Shown here one piece after another: positions 21,800-35,425 of a stretch of 64,000 nucleotides of DNA. The DNA is from Lamellibrachia columna. Taxonomy: Eukaryota > Annelida > Polychaeta > Sabellida > Siboglinidae. The stretch spans positions 15,342,642-15,406,641 of the forward strand of contig OY759264.1 of NCBI GenBank assembly GCA_963662155.1, written 5' to 3'. The notes beneath the pieces were generated by a model that did no database searches, had not been told where the DNA came from, and was given only the letters and a program-made list of their open reading frames with translations. Numbering within the stretch: position 1 is the stretch's first letter; each line of letters starts with the position of its first letter. A program made the translations under genes and the position numbers.

Positions 21800-23588
21800 C
21801 ATTTTTACGCACACATTATGGATACGAGCAACTTGTTCAGGCAGCCACACGTAATCGTGCAATATTAGACAAATATGTGGTCTAACATGTCACCTGTGTA
21901 CGTGTGTCCGACAGTGCTTGACGGGGTGGGAACATCAGACCGCAAGATGGTGTTACTGGTCCCATCGTGTTTCCAATCACTTGACACGGGTATGGTCCAG
22001 AGCATCGTTACCATGCACATGGGTAACAATGAACGAGCAGTGATTACTTCAGCGCTTTCACATACCAGATGGGAGTATATGTACATATTGCCTACGCGCG
22101 AGGAACAGTTTAATCTGTTCCAGGAAACCATGGAATATTTACTCGGCACGTGTTTTCCGTACAAGACTGTGTCACCTCATAGCACAGATAAACCATGATT
22201 CACAGATGGCTTCCGGCACCAGATCATACAGCGACAACGTGGTCGTATGTCTGGTGATTTGGAACAGGCCAGAAGATTAAAGAACTAAATTTGCGCCACC
22301 AGTTGTACCAATAAAAAATCGCAACACTCGAGGAATCATCGACTCGAGACTGGTGGAAACACATGAAGTCTCTCATGGGAACGTCATCTGGCAGCCGCAG
22401 TGTGATGCAGAGGCTGGCCAGTAAATACACTAATTGGGATTTGGACAGCTTTGTCAACTCTACGAATTGATTCTTTGTGTCAATGTGTGAAGATTTACCA
22501 AGATTGCATCATCTCACCCAATATTTGAAGCCGACGAGCCACTGCCAGCTGAGTTCATTATCGACGTGACATATACAGAGGTGGCACTTGCAAAGATCAA
22601 GTTTAACAAAGCCACTAGACCGGACAATATTCCGCCATGGGTATTGAAAGACTTTTCGCATCTTCTCGCGGCACTGGTCACAGCTATCTTTAACAGCTCA
22701 CTCAGGGAAGGAGTACTACCCAAGCTATGGAAGTCAGCAACTGTTATTCAGTTGTCAAAGAAACATCCACCAGACACAGTGGAAAATTACATTAGACCTA
22801 TATCGCTAACTCCAATTCTGGTAAAGGTGTTCGAGTCACTTGTGCTGAAGTGGGTCGATTTTTTAGTTAAACCTCAGATTGATGATAGGCAGTTCGGAGG
22901 TATAGCAGGGACTTGTACTACTGATGTTCTTGTTGAAATGCTCCACATGTGGTATGAAGCCACATGTGCAACGGGCAATATTGTGAGAGTTTTATTTCTG
23001 GACTACAGGAAAGCATTTGATGTAATTAATCATGACATATTAATCACGCCCGATGGATGCGTTTCTCCTAGACCGTGAGCAGATAGTTAAGATCGGGTAC
23101 GCTGTATCAAGACAAGGCTACCCTAATGGAGGCGTTCCCTAGAGAACTTTGTCTGGACCAAAACACTTTTTGTTCCATATCAATGATTTACGAACTCCTT
23201 GCCCTATATACAAAAATGTGGATGATAGTACAATGTTTGAAATATTCAACCAAAGCAGAATATTTGTCATACAAGATTCAACTAACATTATTGCGCAGTA
23301 GTCCAGCGATAATGATATGAGCAATAATCCGCGTAAGACAAAAGAAATGGTTATATGTTTCTGTAGAGATAGAACGTATGTTGAATCTATGCCGTATATT
23401 GATATAAATGACTGAATGAATGGGACTAATATTGAAAGAGTTTATCAAGCAAACATTCTCGGTGTAACTATATCACCTGAGTTATGTTGGAATGCACATG
23501 TAGATGAAATAGTTGCAAAGCCAAGGGAAAAGGTGTATATGATCTATCAGTTGAAACGTGCTGGAATCAATCAAATTTATTTGGTTAG

Positions 23589-23680
<92 letters not shown>

Positions 23681-23830
23681 TATGTATGTACCGGACAATA
23701 TCGAGATCATCCAAAAACGGTGTCTCAAAACTATATTTCCTGGTTTTACGTACGAGGATATTCTGCATATGGTAAACATACCAACGGTGTACGACAAGCG
23801 CAATGCGATATGTAAAGCGTATTACTACCC
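21800..23830 (+). mobile_element. LINE family C copy, endonuclease end to RT C-terminus
   Basis: Frames with a few breaks give MGNNERAVITSALSHTRWEY (linker), KATRPDNIPPWVLKDFSH and VENYIRPISLTPIL. They continue with RVLFLDYRKAFDVINHDILI (RT motif A region), YKNVDDST-like active-site remains near 23210, and RCLKTIFPGFTYEDILHMV at the C-terminus. A (TA)n tract at 23591-23675 replaces about 23 residues after the QLKRAGIN motif. 5'-truncated; no 3' tail seen. Confidence 0.85.
23589..23676. repeat. (TA)n microsatellite inside LINE C
   Basis: About 85 bp, replacing RT C-terminal coding sequence. Confidence 0.97.
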
Positions 23831-24457
23831 CCCCCCCGCTATTGTGTTTATTGAATTATAAATATTATCGCTGGTAAAATGTTTGTACAATTTGTATGTG
23901 TTGATCATTTTCCCTTGTATTACACAATTATGCTGGAACCTTGTTGAGCAGCAACAAGGTTGTTTTGTCAATTTAAACTTGCAAATCAGTCTGATTGCTA
24001 ACGTTATATATACTATTAGTGACATGTACCAGTTTGTGCCTGTACATTCATTGTTATTGTAATGAACTTCCTGGTTGTGCACACTGCTGTAGGCGCAGTA
24101 TGTTCAAGTCATTGTGCACAATCCTTGTCCTGTCGTAATCAATGAAAATGAATTTGACAGATTGCCCTTTGTGTTGCTCACACACACAGAGAAAGGGCTG
24201 CACAGACACACAAAATATAAAAAAACGTGGGTGCCAATTTTACTATTCGTTTTTAAACTTTCTGTGGAGTATTATGCCTACATGTGTCCTATATGTCCGT
24301 TTTGTAGCCCGACGTCGCCGTATCGACATTAATACCTGACTTGTCAGCCTGAATGTAAGTTTCAGAACACGAAAAATATTTCACAAAACAGTGTGCCATC
24401 AATGTGAAAGCAACTGCGGGCATTAATAAATTGCAATTTCCAAAGTGTTTGTTTTTG
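23831..24457. other. Non-coding DNA
   Basis: No feature with support. Confidence 0.45.
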
Positions 24458-24857
24458 GTCGTGTAGTGCTGAAATGTTCAAATAAAATACGCGTTAATGT
24501 TATATTAATCTATAGCAATCTACTAAATGTTAGTCATTAGTTGCATGTTTTGTCATAAAACCGTATTTTATGCGAATAATTTATCTCGTGTCGTGTAGTG
24601 CTGAAATGTTCAAATAAAATACGCATTAATGTTATATTAATCTATAGCAATCTACTAAATGTTAGTCATTAGTTGCATGTTTTGTCGTAAAACCGTATTT
24701 TGTGCGAATAATTTATCTCGTGTCATGTAGTGCTGAAATGTTCAAATAAAATACGCACTAATGTTATATTAATCTATAGCAATCTACTAAATGTTAGTCA
24801 TTAGTTGCATGTTTTGTCATAAAACCGTATTTTGTGCGAATAATTTATCTCGTGTCT
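24458..24857. repeat. 132-bp tandem repeat, three copies
   Basis: Units start gtcgtgtagtgctgaaatg at 24458, 24590 and 24722 and differ at only a few bases; each contains ttatctcgtgtc at its end. Confidence 0.97.
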
Positions 24858-25002
24858 AGGTAAGGACGACGACGCTATACCAAGTCTCCAGGATGACGAA
24901 TGTGGTAATATTTTTATGATCGATCATTGGTTTATCTAACAGATTGATGATCGATTAATCCACATATTGTATATACATCACTGTTTATATTTGTATATCG
25001 AC

Positions 25003-25192
25003 TAGTGCCAATATATATTAATGAAAGAGAAACACAAATTATGTTGCTTCTTGTTTTATTCATGGTTTCACCGTGTCGATGTATGATTGTAGACATGCTG
25101 GGTACGCTCGCCAGCTTATTGGCAGTGGCGCTGCGTCAAGTAAACTGGCATCCAATTCTCTCGTTATTTCGTTCTTTCCCTGCCACGTCGTG
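25003..25192. repeat. Dispersed repeat module, copy 1, ending in (TG)n
   Basis: Related to 28400-28588 over about 185 bp: aatgaaagag, gtttca/cttcaccgtgtcga, ctgcgtcaagtaaactggcat, cgttatttcgttctttccctgcc. Copy 1 runs into (TG)n and copy 2 follows (AT)n. Family unknown. Confidence 0.8.
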
Positions 25193-25196
25193 TGTG

Positions 25197-25430
<234 letters not shown>

Positions 25431-26396
25431 CTAGCTTTCACGTGGGTAAAATGACATTAATTTCAAGGGGATGAAATCATATTAATTATAAGTAAACTCC
25501 AATTACCAAAAACATATATCCTTTTTAATTAAGTCCCCAAAATCAATTATACGTGTTTCAAATTACAGGTATGTAGTTTTGACTCCATTGTCATGATCAA
25601 GCTGCGACTTTCTGTGCAATGTGTATGATTAACATGAAACAATATAATCAAAAGCAAGAAAATAATAAGTTTTTCATATTAGAAGTTAAACTAGCAACAT
25701 ATTGTACTACAACTATGCAAACAAGTGATGCAGTCTGGGTCAGTGTGGCTTAAGCTCATGATATATGTTTCTATGAGAAGCACAAACACCCTAGTAACTA
25801 TGTCTTCTTTCATCTCCAGTTCTACAGCTCTAATTGCGCTTTGTTCACACAACTACTGATTCGAAGTGTACATATTTGTTTTTGATATGTATCTCTTCAC
25901 TTGTGTGAACAGACACACCTTCTGCCACCTTAGGTCGTCACCATGTGGAGAAAATACCGAGGTTGGAGTATGCAACAGCTTTGCGGTCGCAAATACTTCC
26001 ACCACGTTGGCCTATATGTGAAGTTTTTCCATGTTGCTTTTATGGAGGTATTGTTCCATTGTATCCGAGTCATTCAGGACACCAGTGAACACTTCTGGAT
26101 TCTCTCTCGTAATGCACAGTAGAAACACAGATACTTGCGTTCTCTTTTTGATCACGCGTGATGATATGACTGACCTTCTGAAGGAACAGTTGCATCGCCT
26201 CGCATACATCTGGGTTTTATTGGGTTATGGGATGGTGACAGCACGAGGTTGCCGAAAGTGGATATTACAATTTTGCGCTTTAGTTTCAAATTCACTTGAC
26301 TAATGTTTTCCTGCTGCCACTCAATGCACGGACATTTATAGTCCATTGACTCAGCATGTTTCATGAAACCAGTTATCTCAAGATTCCCTTCTTCAT
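25431..26396. other. Non-coding DNA
   Basis: Several short open frames on both strands at 26012-26412 but no recognisable domain. Confidence 0.4.
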
Positions 26397-26662
26397 GATT
26401 ATTATCGTCCATGCCATGGTTAGTGGTTGCAGATGTTTATTATCGTCCATGCCATGGTTAGTGGTTGCAGATGATTATTATCGTCCATGCCATGGTTAGT
26501 GGTTGCCGATGATTATTATCGTCCATGCCATGGTTAGTGGTTGCAGATGATTATTATCGTCCATGCCATGGTTAGTGGTTGCCGATGATTATTATCGTCC
26601 ATGCCATGGTTAGTGGTTGCAGATGATTATTATCGTCCATGCCATGGTTACTGGTTGCAGAT
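26397..26662. repeat. 38-bp minisatellite, about seven copies
   Basis: The unit has tattatcgtccatgccatgg followed by ttagtggttgcagatga; alternate copies carry gccgat instead of gcagat. Confidence 0.95.
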
Positions 26663-27195
26663 GATTCAGGTCTACGCTCACATAATACATCGTTCAACGG
26701 ACAGCGCAACTCTCTTCCTTTGTCAGAGATTACAACTTCTGGGCAGGAATGACGTGCAATTTCTTCCATGAGGAAGTAATTGCAATATTTTTATTTGAAT
26801 TTTTTTTATCATATAACGCCCTAAAGCAATACATTTGTATCACTGCTGTAATCGTGTTAGCTTATTGCATGCATTCATGCATGCATTCTTGTCTCAGTTT
26901 CCCGTGGCTACTGTGCATAGCCCTACTTTGATATGGATAATTTGTATAATTATGAAGCTCAATTGTTTATATGAACAGCTTATTGCGTGTTTTGCTTTTG
27001 TTGCAACATTACTAGAAATAGATGGACATAATAAGAACCAATATATCTGGCTGTCACGAAATTCTTATGTTGAGCCATCTGGCTCGATAGGACGGGACAG
27101 ACATTAGCATTATTATATTTATCATCCTCTAAAGCAGTTACTGTGGTTGAGCACATAATTTGTATTTCACCACCTCTTACTCTTTCCGGATGCAG

Positions 27196-27345
27196 ACAAC
27201 AGAGTGTCAGTGACACACTCAGTCCACAACACAACGCATCAATTAGTCAATACTGACAACTATGCGAGTACAGACACGGAAAACAGAGCATCGGTGACAC
27301 AGTCTCTCCATAACACCACGCCTCAGTTATTTTGCTTACAGTCAA
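27196..27345 (+). pseudogene. Relict exon of the GPCR N-terminal repeat
   Basis: After an AG at 27194-27195 the frame reads RVSVTHSVHNTTHQLVNTD and then RASVTQSLHNTTPQ. These are two copies of the about 40-residue repeat that begins the GPCR exon at 57457. It starts with the same split codon (AC in phase 1). The frame breaks after PQ through a short insertion and meets a stop. This is a partial duplicate of the GPCR exon. Confidence 0.75.
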
Positions 27346-28399
<1,054 letters not shown>

Positions 28400-28405
<6 letters not shown>

Positions 28406-28588
28406 TGAAAGAGACAAACAAATGTGTTTTGTTTCTTTGTTAATTTGCGGCTTCACCATGTCGAGGTATATGCGTAGATATGCGTGGTACGGTTGCTCGC
28501 CGGACCCAGTTAATTGGCTGTGACGCTGCATCAAGTAGACTGGCATATAATTTCTCGTTATTTCGTCCTTTCCCTGCCACGTCGTTAA
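28400..28588. repeat. Dispersed repeat module, copy 2
   Basis: See 25003-25192; ends ctttccctgccacgtcg in both copies. Confidence 0.8.
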
Positions 28589-29146
28589 CCGCCGACAGGA
28601 TGCGAGAAAGTGACTTCGGTCATTCCTTTCCACGCCCTATTTTGTCGACGCCATTATCAACATAATAATTCGAAGATTTTCATTGGCCAGTAACTGGGAG
28701 AAGGGGTAAGCCAATCATAAGCCTTCATACTTCCTGTCATGTTTGTACTAACTATCAGGTCACGATATCGGGCACATAAGTCATGGATCGACAGTGAATT
28801 GAACTCAACATGAATTTAATTGAAAATCGAAGACTCATGAACCAATAAATGGTCGACGAAATCGATTTATCGGAACAACACTACTTTGCATCAGTGTTTG
28901 TTAGAAGGGCAGTACGGAGGCTAGTCGAGAGCCTTACTCTTATTAAACAGAAGGATGTGTGTATTTGCTTAAGCGAATGTTATGCAATCCAGCTAACAAA
29001 ACTAAGTTAATAGTCGATTTCTTCTACTAACAGCAGTTTCTACGATAGTTCGTAACATGCCAGGTACCCTTTTAACAACACTTCAATAATTAATAGAACA
29101 GCCCACTCCGCAACTTTCGGTGACATTAATTATTATGATCACCGAA
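28589..29146. other. Non-coding DNA upstream of GPCR exon 1
   Basis: No repeat family recognised; the presumed promoter region of the gene that starts at 29188. Confidence 0.4.
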
Positions 29147-29154
29147 CACTATAT
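29147..29154 (+). promoter_or_regulatory. Candidate TATA box of the GPCR gene
   Basis: ctatatatgg lies about 30 bases before a start site that would fall near 29178, just ahead of ATG codons at 29188 and 29209. Confidence 0.4.
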
Positions 29155-29187
29155 ATGGACATGCGGATGGCTTGCCAGCAGTTCGTC

Positions 29188-29641
29188 ATGTCTACGCTGC
29201 CAGGGAGAATGTTGTTGCGCTACGTGTTGATCGCCGCCGCGTTCGCCGCCCCCGGCCCTGGCTCACCCACAGCCGTGTACGCTGCCCAAGACCCTGGCTC
29301 GCCCACAGCCGTGTACGCTGCCCAAGACCCTGGCTCGCCCACATCCGTGTACGCTGCCCAAGACCCTGGCTCGCCCACAGCCGTGTACGCTGCCCAAGAC
29401 CCTGGCTCGCCCACAGCCGTGTACGCTGCCCAAGACCCTGGCTCACCCACAGCTGTGTACGCTGCCCAAGACCCTGGCTCGCCCACAGCCATGTACGCTG
29501 CCCAAGACCCTGGCTCGCCCACAGCCGTGTACGCTGCCCAAGACTCTGGCTCACCCACAGCCGTGTACGCTGCCCAAGACCCTGGCTCACCCACAACGGC
29601 GAACGTTGCCCATGGCCCTGGTTCACATGTACCGCAGCACA
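29188..29641 (+). CDS. GPCR gene exon 1: signal peptide and 12-residue repeats
   Basis: From ATG 29188 the frame reads MSTLPGRMLLRYVLIAAAFA, a convincing signal peptide (a second ATG at 29209 is also possible). Then come about ten repeats of PGSPTAVYAAQD and HVPQH. CAC A|GTAAGT is a consensus donor in phase 1. The only large downstream exon with a matching acceptor is 57457, where A+AC gives Asn and the repeats of the GPCR follow. The joined protein would be about 1,195 residues. The repeat is a 36-bp minisatellite that is open in several frames, so coding rests on signal peptide, TATA, donor and phase. The intron would be 27.8 kb. Confidence 0.5.
29262..29630. repeat. 36-bp minisatellite
   Basis: About ten units containing ctggctcgcccacagccgtg and tacgctgcccaagac. 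A decayed relative lies at 47630-47740. Confidence 0.97.
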
Positions 29642-29749
29642 GTAAGTACAAGTTGGAATTGGTTTTGGTTTCATTGGTTTTATTTGGCTTTCATAATACA
29701 CAAACAAAGTACATGTGATAACAATGAATGTCTGGATGCTAGTAAAAAC

Positions 29750-30683
29750 TAAACTAGTTGGGGCAACTGGACGCCCTAAAAGCTATACAATATTATTATA
29801 CATGCTTTTTTATAGATGATGTATGAAAATAAAAATAAATCATACATATGTTTTGTATATATAATTAGTACATATCAACACATTCCAATTTAGCATGGTG
29901 CATTAGTATAATTAAGAAAATGGTTCATTAGGAATTATCATTGATGTTCAAACAGGAATAACAATTTCTTATTAAGCACACCTCTAAGTAAGAGCTGATA
30001 ATTATTGTTTTAAGATTGTGTCTTTTAGCTATTGGTAGGTGAAGCACATTTGAAACATGCAACATTATATTATACAGTTCGTAACACAATCCCTGTTTTT
30101 TAGCTTCTGTTCTTATTTCACCTAAGTGAATACTGTTGATCTGCCTTGTAGCATGACTGTGTATTTCATAATTTCTTTTGACAGATGTGACGAGATAAAT
30201 TGGGCATTGTTTTTTATTATTTTATCATATAATTGGACACATTGAATTACGAATAAATCTCCTAATTAAGAATTCCAAACATTTTAAAGATGGGATTTGT
30301 ATGTGCTAAGAATTTGCTTTTGTATATCAAATGTACTGCTTTTTTGGAGTTGAAGTAGTCTGGTAGTATTAGCTACATATCCATGGATATTACTGTAACA
30401 TGCAAGTAGGCCGTATGACAGATTAGGTTGAATTAATGCATCATATATTTGTTTTAATATGCTGGATTGTAGTAGGGGTTTGATTTTATTTGATATAGCT
30501 AATATTTGAGACATTTACTTGAATTTCATTAGTATTTTTTTCCACTTTAGGTTTTTATCTATCCAGATACCTAGAAATTTAAAGTGATCAACATTTTCTA
30601 TTTTATTACCATGTAGCACACTGTCCACTCGATTGCGTACTTGACTTTGGGTGTTTTGAAATAACATACATTTACTTTTGCTT
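29750..30683 (-). mobile_element. LINE family B, RT C-terminal half and 3' region
   Basis: On the minus strand: DHFKFLGIWIDKNLKWKK, NKIKPLLQSSILKQIYDALI, NLSYGLLAC and LQKSS, the RT C-terminus of a jockey/CR1-group LINE. It is separated from the rest of the copy (35430-38700) by LINE C. The exact 3' end was not found. Confidence 0.75.
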
Positions 30684-31567
30684 ATCAGAATCAGAATCAG
30701 TTTATTATTGGCAACTTTTCAGTTGGATTGTACATACAGTCCCAATAAAATACACAAAGCCACGCATGTATAATTCTTCATAAAACACCGGAAATTACCT
30801 TAAAATAATTATTGCACATTTTGTACGTAATAACAGTAATGTAATAAATTAAAATTACGTGTATATACATTCACTAATACGAACCGTGACTGCAACTCAC
30901 CCAGTAGAAGGCACTTTATATTAACACTGACTGTATCATTATCATTACATTAATACAGTTCATCCTATTCAACATGATTAAATTACATTAAAATGAAAAT
31001 AAATAAATTATTTTAGATATTACAATTGTATGATCAGACATAACCGATAAACCATTTAAGTGTTTTGACAGTGTACCAAACACAATGGTGTTAACAAGCG
31101 ATTTGTGTTAGCCATTGGAACGGGTAGCTCGTTAAATGATCTTAGAGCATATGCAACCATTCGAGAGTCCGGTAGTAGCTTATTCAGTTTGTGGTCACCA
31201 CGCCTCATTCTACCGAAATACGCTTTACATATCGCATTGCGCCTGTCGTGCAGCGTTGGTATGCTTACCATCTGCAGAACATTCTCGTACGTAAAACCAG
31301 GAAATATAGCTTTGAGACACCGTTTTTTTATTATTTCTATATTGTTCGACAAATATTTAGGCAAGTTCATGTGCCGTATCGGACAAGCATATTCAACTAC
31401 TGGTCTGATCACAGATACATAAATTCTAACCGAATCGATTTGATTGATTCCAGCACGTTTCAATTGATATATCATATCCACATTTTCCTTGCCTTTGCAA
31501 CTATTTAATCTACATGTGCATTCTAACTTAAATCAGATGATATAGTTACACCGAGAACTTTTGCTTT
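30684..31567 (-). mobile_element. LINE family C, RT C-terminus and 3' end
   Basis: The minus strand reads YQLKRAGINQIDSVRIYVSV, RPVVEYACPIRH, KRCLKAIFPGFTYENVL, DHKLNKLLPDSRMV. The 3' end is a (gattct)n-like tail at 30684-30710, the usual form for CR1/L2-type LINEs. It joins to 34085 across the LINE A insertion. Confidence 0.88.
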
Positions 31568-34084
31568 GCGAAGAGGACAACACAAAAATAAAAACGCTAT
31601 AAAGGAAGTTAGTAAAGGGGAATGTATCATAACGGGAGATTTTAACCATGGACACATACAATGGAATTCTCTAGAGAGCACAGGGATTGAGGACCAACAA
31701 TTTCTATTTTTAATCCAGGATAGCTTTCTTACTCAGCACGTACTAGAACCAACCAGGGGAGAAAATGTATTAGATATAGTTTTGTCATCACAAAAAGAAT
31801 TAGTGGACAATGCAAAAATATTTGAACCATTGGGTAAGAGTGACCATAATCAAATACATTTTTACATCAATGTAAAATCAGAAAGTAAAAATAAGAAAAC
31901 GTACACGAGAAACTTCCACAAAGGTAACTACAAAGATATGAGAAAATACTTAGCAAAGCTAGATTGGAATAACATGCTGATGAATAAGACCGCAATTGAA
32001 TGTTGGAATATTCTAAAATATGAAATTGAGAGTATCATCGATAAATTTGTTCCCTTCCAAAAACAAGGAAAACGGTGATGAAAGAAACACTTGTCAAAAG
32101 AGGCTATTAGAAAAATAATGCTAAAACAAACTATGTGGAGGGTTTATAAGCGTACCAGAAAGGAAGAAGACTATGCAAAATACAAAGAGGCACTTAATGC
32201 AGCTACAACTGAAATCAGACAATCTAAAAGAAGCTATGAGCAAAAACTAGCATGTAACATAAAAAATGACAGCAAGAGTTTTTATGCATATGTTGGACAA
32301 GGTTGGACATCTAGAAGACAGTGCTGGAAATATAATATCACAGGGGTTTTTAATGGCGGAAGACCTAAATGGTTACTTCAGTTCAGTGTTTACCAAAGAA
32401 GATATTAGTTCATTACCAGTTGCTGATGCTAAATTTCAGGGGGCTAAATCTGTCTATTTAGGTCCGTTAGTTGTAACTCCAGAATTGGTAGCTAAGAAAA
32501 TAAAGGCAATGAAGGATAACAAATCACCGGGAGTGGATGGGATTCCTCCACAATTACTAATGGAAACAGTAGAACAAATCAGTATACCACTTGCAAGAGT
32601 ATTCAACTTGTCATTAAAATAGGGAGTTGTTCCGTTCGAATGGAAAGAAGCAAAAATCATACCATTATTTAAAAAGGGTTCGAGAAATAAGTCAGAGAAT
32701 TACAGACCAGTGAGTTTAACGTCAGTGATTTGTAAATTATTAGAAAGTTTAATTAAAGATCATATGGTGGACTTCCTCGTTAAGCATAAATTATTAAATT
32801 CATCTCAACATGGATTCCTTAAAGCGAGGTCATGCTTAACAAATATGTTATGTTTTTTGGAAGAAATCACTAAGTGGAGAGACGTGGGATCGCCAGTAGA
32901 TATTATCTACTTAGATTTTCAGAAAGCTTTTGACAAAGTGCCACATCAAAGATTACTACTTAAATTAAAAGCCCATGGTTTCGGGGATAGCATAACTGAC
33001 TGGATAGAACAATGGCTGACTGACAGAAGACAACGAGTTGTAGTAGATGGAGAAGTTTCAAATTGGAAATCGGTTTTGAGTGGGGTACCTCAAGGATCAG
33101 TATTAGGACCTATATTATTCTTAATTTATATCAATGACTTGGACGACAGTATAATAAGTAACGTACTGAAATTTGCTGATGACACAAAAGTGTTTAGAAA
33201 GGTTAATACTGATGGTGATGAACAACATTTACAAAACGATCTAGACAGATTAGTGAAATGGTCTGAGAAATGGCAGATGTTGTTCAATTTTGGGAAATGT
33301 AAATGCCCACATACAGGACATAGGAACTTGAATGTAAACTATAAAATTGGAGATACTGTTCTGGGTACTACTGTAAAAGAAAAGGACTTAGGAGTTACAA
33401 TAAGCGCTGATATGAAAGTTTCAGAGCAGTGTGGTATTGCAGCTTCAAAGGGTAATAAAATTCTTGGATTGATTAGAAGAAACATAACATACGAGGGAAA
33501 AAAGTTAATTATACCTCTTTATAAAGCAATAGTTAGACCTCATTTAGAATACTGTATACAAGCATGGAGACCATATCGTAAGAAGGATATAGATACGCTT
33601 GAACGCATACAAAGGAGAGCAACTAAAATGATTCCAGAACTGAGAGACCTTAGTTATGAAGAACGCCTGAAAGAATGTGGTTTAACAACTCTAGAGACAA
33701 GGAGATTAAGAGGAGATCAGATTGAAGTTGTTAAGATATTGAATGGGTATGAAAATATTGATAGAAATATGTTTTTCTCACTCAAGAAGGATAGCAGAAC
33801 TAGAGGACATGAGGTAAAATTAGTAAAGGATCAATGTAGATTGGACATCAGGATGCACTCGTTCTCACAGAGGACAATAAATGAATGGAACAAATTGTCT
33901 ACAGATTGTGTAACTGTTAGCAGCGTGAATATGTTTAAAAACAAGGTTGACACATATCTCAGGAGGGCGGGCTATAAGTAGATGAACATTGTTGGACTCT
34001 CGATAAGCCAATGGCTTCCTTGTCCACTTGCCATCTGGGCCTTTGGCTTGGATGGCAAATCTTGTTAAATCTTGTTAAATCTTG
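31568..34084 (+). mobile_element. LINE family A, best-preserved ORF2 copy
   Basis: The copy is truncated in the endonuclease (GECIITGDFNHGHIQW, LDIVLSSQKELV, GKSDHNQI). The linker has one frameshift and an isolated TAG at 32620. Then 32710-33981 is an open 423-residue RT: VDIIYLDFQKAFDKVPHQRL, SGVPQGSVLGPILFLIYIND, LKFADDTKVF (active site), then GEDLGV-like and RPHLEYCIQAW, LERIQRRATKMI, MFKNKVDTYLRRAGYK. The 3' tail to 34084 has the constant gccatctgggcc and three atcttgtta units. It is inserted into LINE C between the codons for ERVTQ and KVLGVT. No long target duplication is visible. The RT alone looks recently active. Confidence 0.93.
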
Positions 34085-35425
34085 AGTAACTCTTTCAATA
34101 TCAGTCCCATTTATATCAATATACGGCAGAGATTCAACATAGGTTCTATCTTTACAGAAACATATAACCATTTCTTTTGTCTTACTCGTATTAATGCGCA
34201 TATCATTATCGCTAGACCACTGCGCAATAATGTTAGCTGAATCCTGCATGACAGATACTCTGCTCTGGTTGCATATTTCAAATATTGTGCTGTCATCTAC
34301 ATATTTGTAGATAGGGCAAGGTGTTCGTATATAAATGATTTGGACCAAAAAGTGTTTTGGTCCAGGCACAATTCCCTGGGGAACGCCTCCATTAGGGTAG
34401 CCTGGTCTTGATACAGCGTCCCCGATCTTAACTCTCTGCTCACGGTCTACGAGAAACGCTGCCATCCATCGGACTAGATGTGCTGGTAATTCCATTTTGA
34501 CCAGTTTATCGATTAATATATCATGATTAATTAGACCAAATGCTTCCCTGTAGTCCAGAAATACAATTGCCCGTTACATGGCTTCATACTACTTGTGGAG
34601 CATTTCACAACAGAAACCTGCAAGTCCGACAGATTCCGAAGCCATGTAGCTCTTAAACCAGGTTTCTGTGACATTCACGCAGGCAACGTCATTCATGCGT
34701 GCAACCTCGAGCAACTCATATAATTTCTCAATACTCAGTGACCGAGCGTTGACATTTAGAACCCTGGTAGGCTCCAGAGCGAACTGTTCGTGAGCGTGAT
34801 TACATTGTCTGCATTCACACCTGATATTCTGGGTTGTGATACGCTACGGTAACGGGTGATTACAGACCGAATTTTTAGCACTCCACTTTCAATACGTGGC
34901 ATGGCTGTGTTATTCAGGCCTCTTTCCTAGTCCCTCTTCGTGTGATGTTTGCTCTTGTGGCCCTGCTGACCATAGACAAAGCACAGCATGCTCATGTCGA
35001 CATGTTTGGGTGACATTATTTATCTCTCCACACTTGGTACACTGGCCAGAAATACGCAAGTAGCCAGCAGCTATGCTACCGCCTGCATCAGCAGGACGGC
35101 TATCTTGCGCGCTGCGGTCCTGTTTCGGCAGCCTTCTGCCAGTCGGTCTCAGCATACTGCGGCTCCCCTGCGTCGAGGGTCGACTAGCCTGCCCGATGCG
35201 ACGCTGTTTCGGCGGCCCGTTACTACTCGGTATTGACGTAATGCAGCCCGTCTGCGAAGAGGATCCCCGTTGAGCTCCGTTTTCGCGATGCTTACTAGCC
35301 GCTAGTGAGAGGTTACTCATTAACCTTTTCACCCTGCAAGTAGAAAGATGGACACTGTCATTTTGGAAGGCTGACGTGTCGCAAGATCCATCGCGGAACA
35401 GGAAATAAATTCTGGTCGTTGGCAT
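34085..35425 (-). mobile_element. LINE family C, zinc-knuckle ORF1, endonuclease start and RT
   Basis: 35425-34910 is an ORF1-like frame with CTKCGEINNVTQTCRHEHAV and LC at the end, a zinc-knuckle-like Cys/His cluster. 34800-34620 reads LNVNARSLSIEKLYELLEVA, NVTETWFKS (endonuclease N-terminus). After a deletion, 34600-34085 gives the RT (GKHLV, MELPAHLVRWMAAFLVDREQ, IYKYVDDSTIFEI). It belongs with 30684-31567. Confidence 0.85.

Noticed and set aside
26397..26662. CRISPR array
   Set aside because: The 38-bp units are directly tandem without unique spacers, and the DNA is eukaryotic; the same holds for the 24.4-kb and 41.2-kb arrays.
29192..29707. Minus-strand frames of 143-171 residues across the 36-bp repeat
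   Set aside because: The unit is open in several frames; only the plus frame has signal peptide, TATA and splice donor.
32710..33981. 423-residue frame as a host gene
   Set aside because: It is the RT of LINE A with FADD active site and LINE 3' tail.
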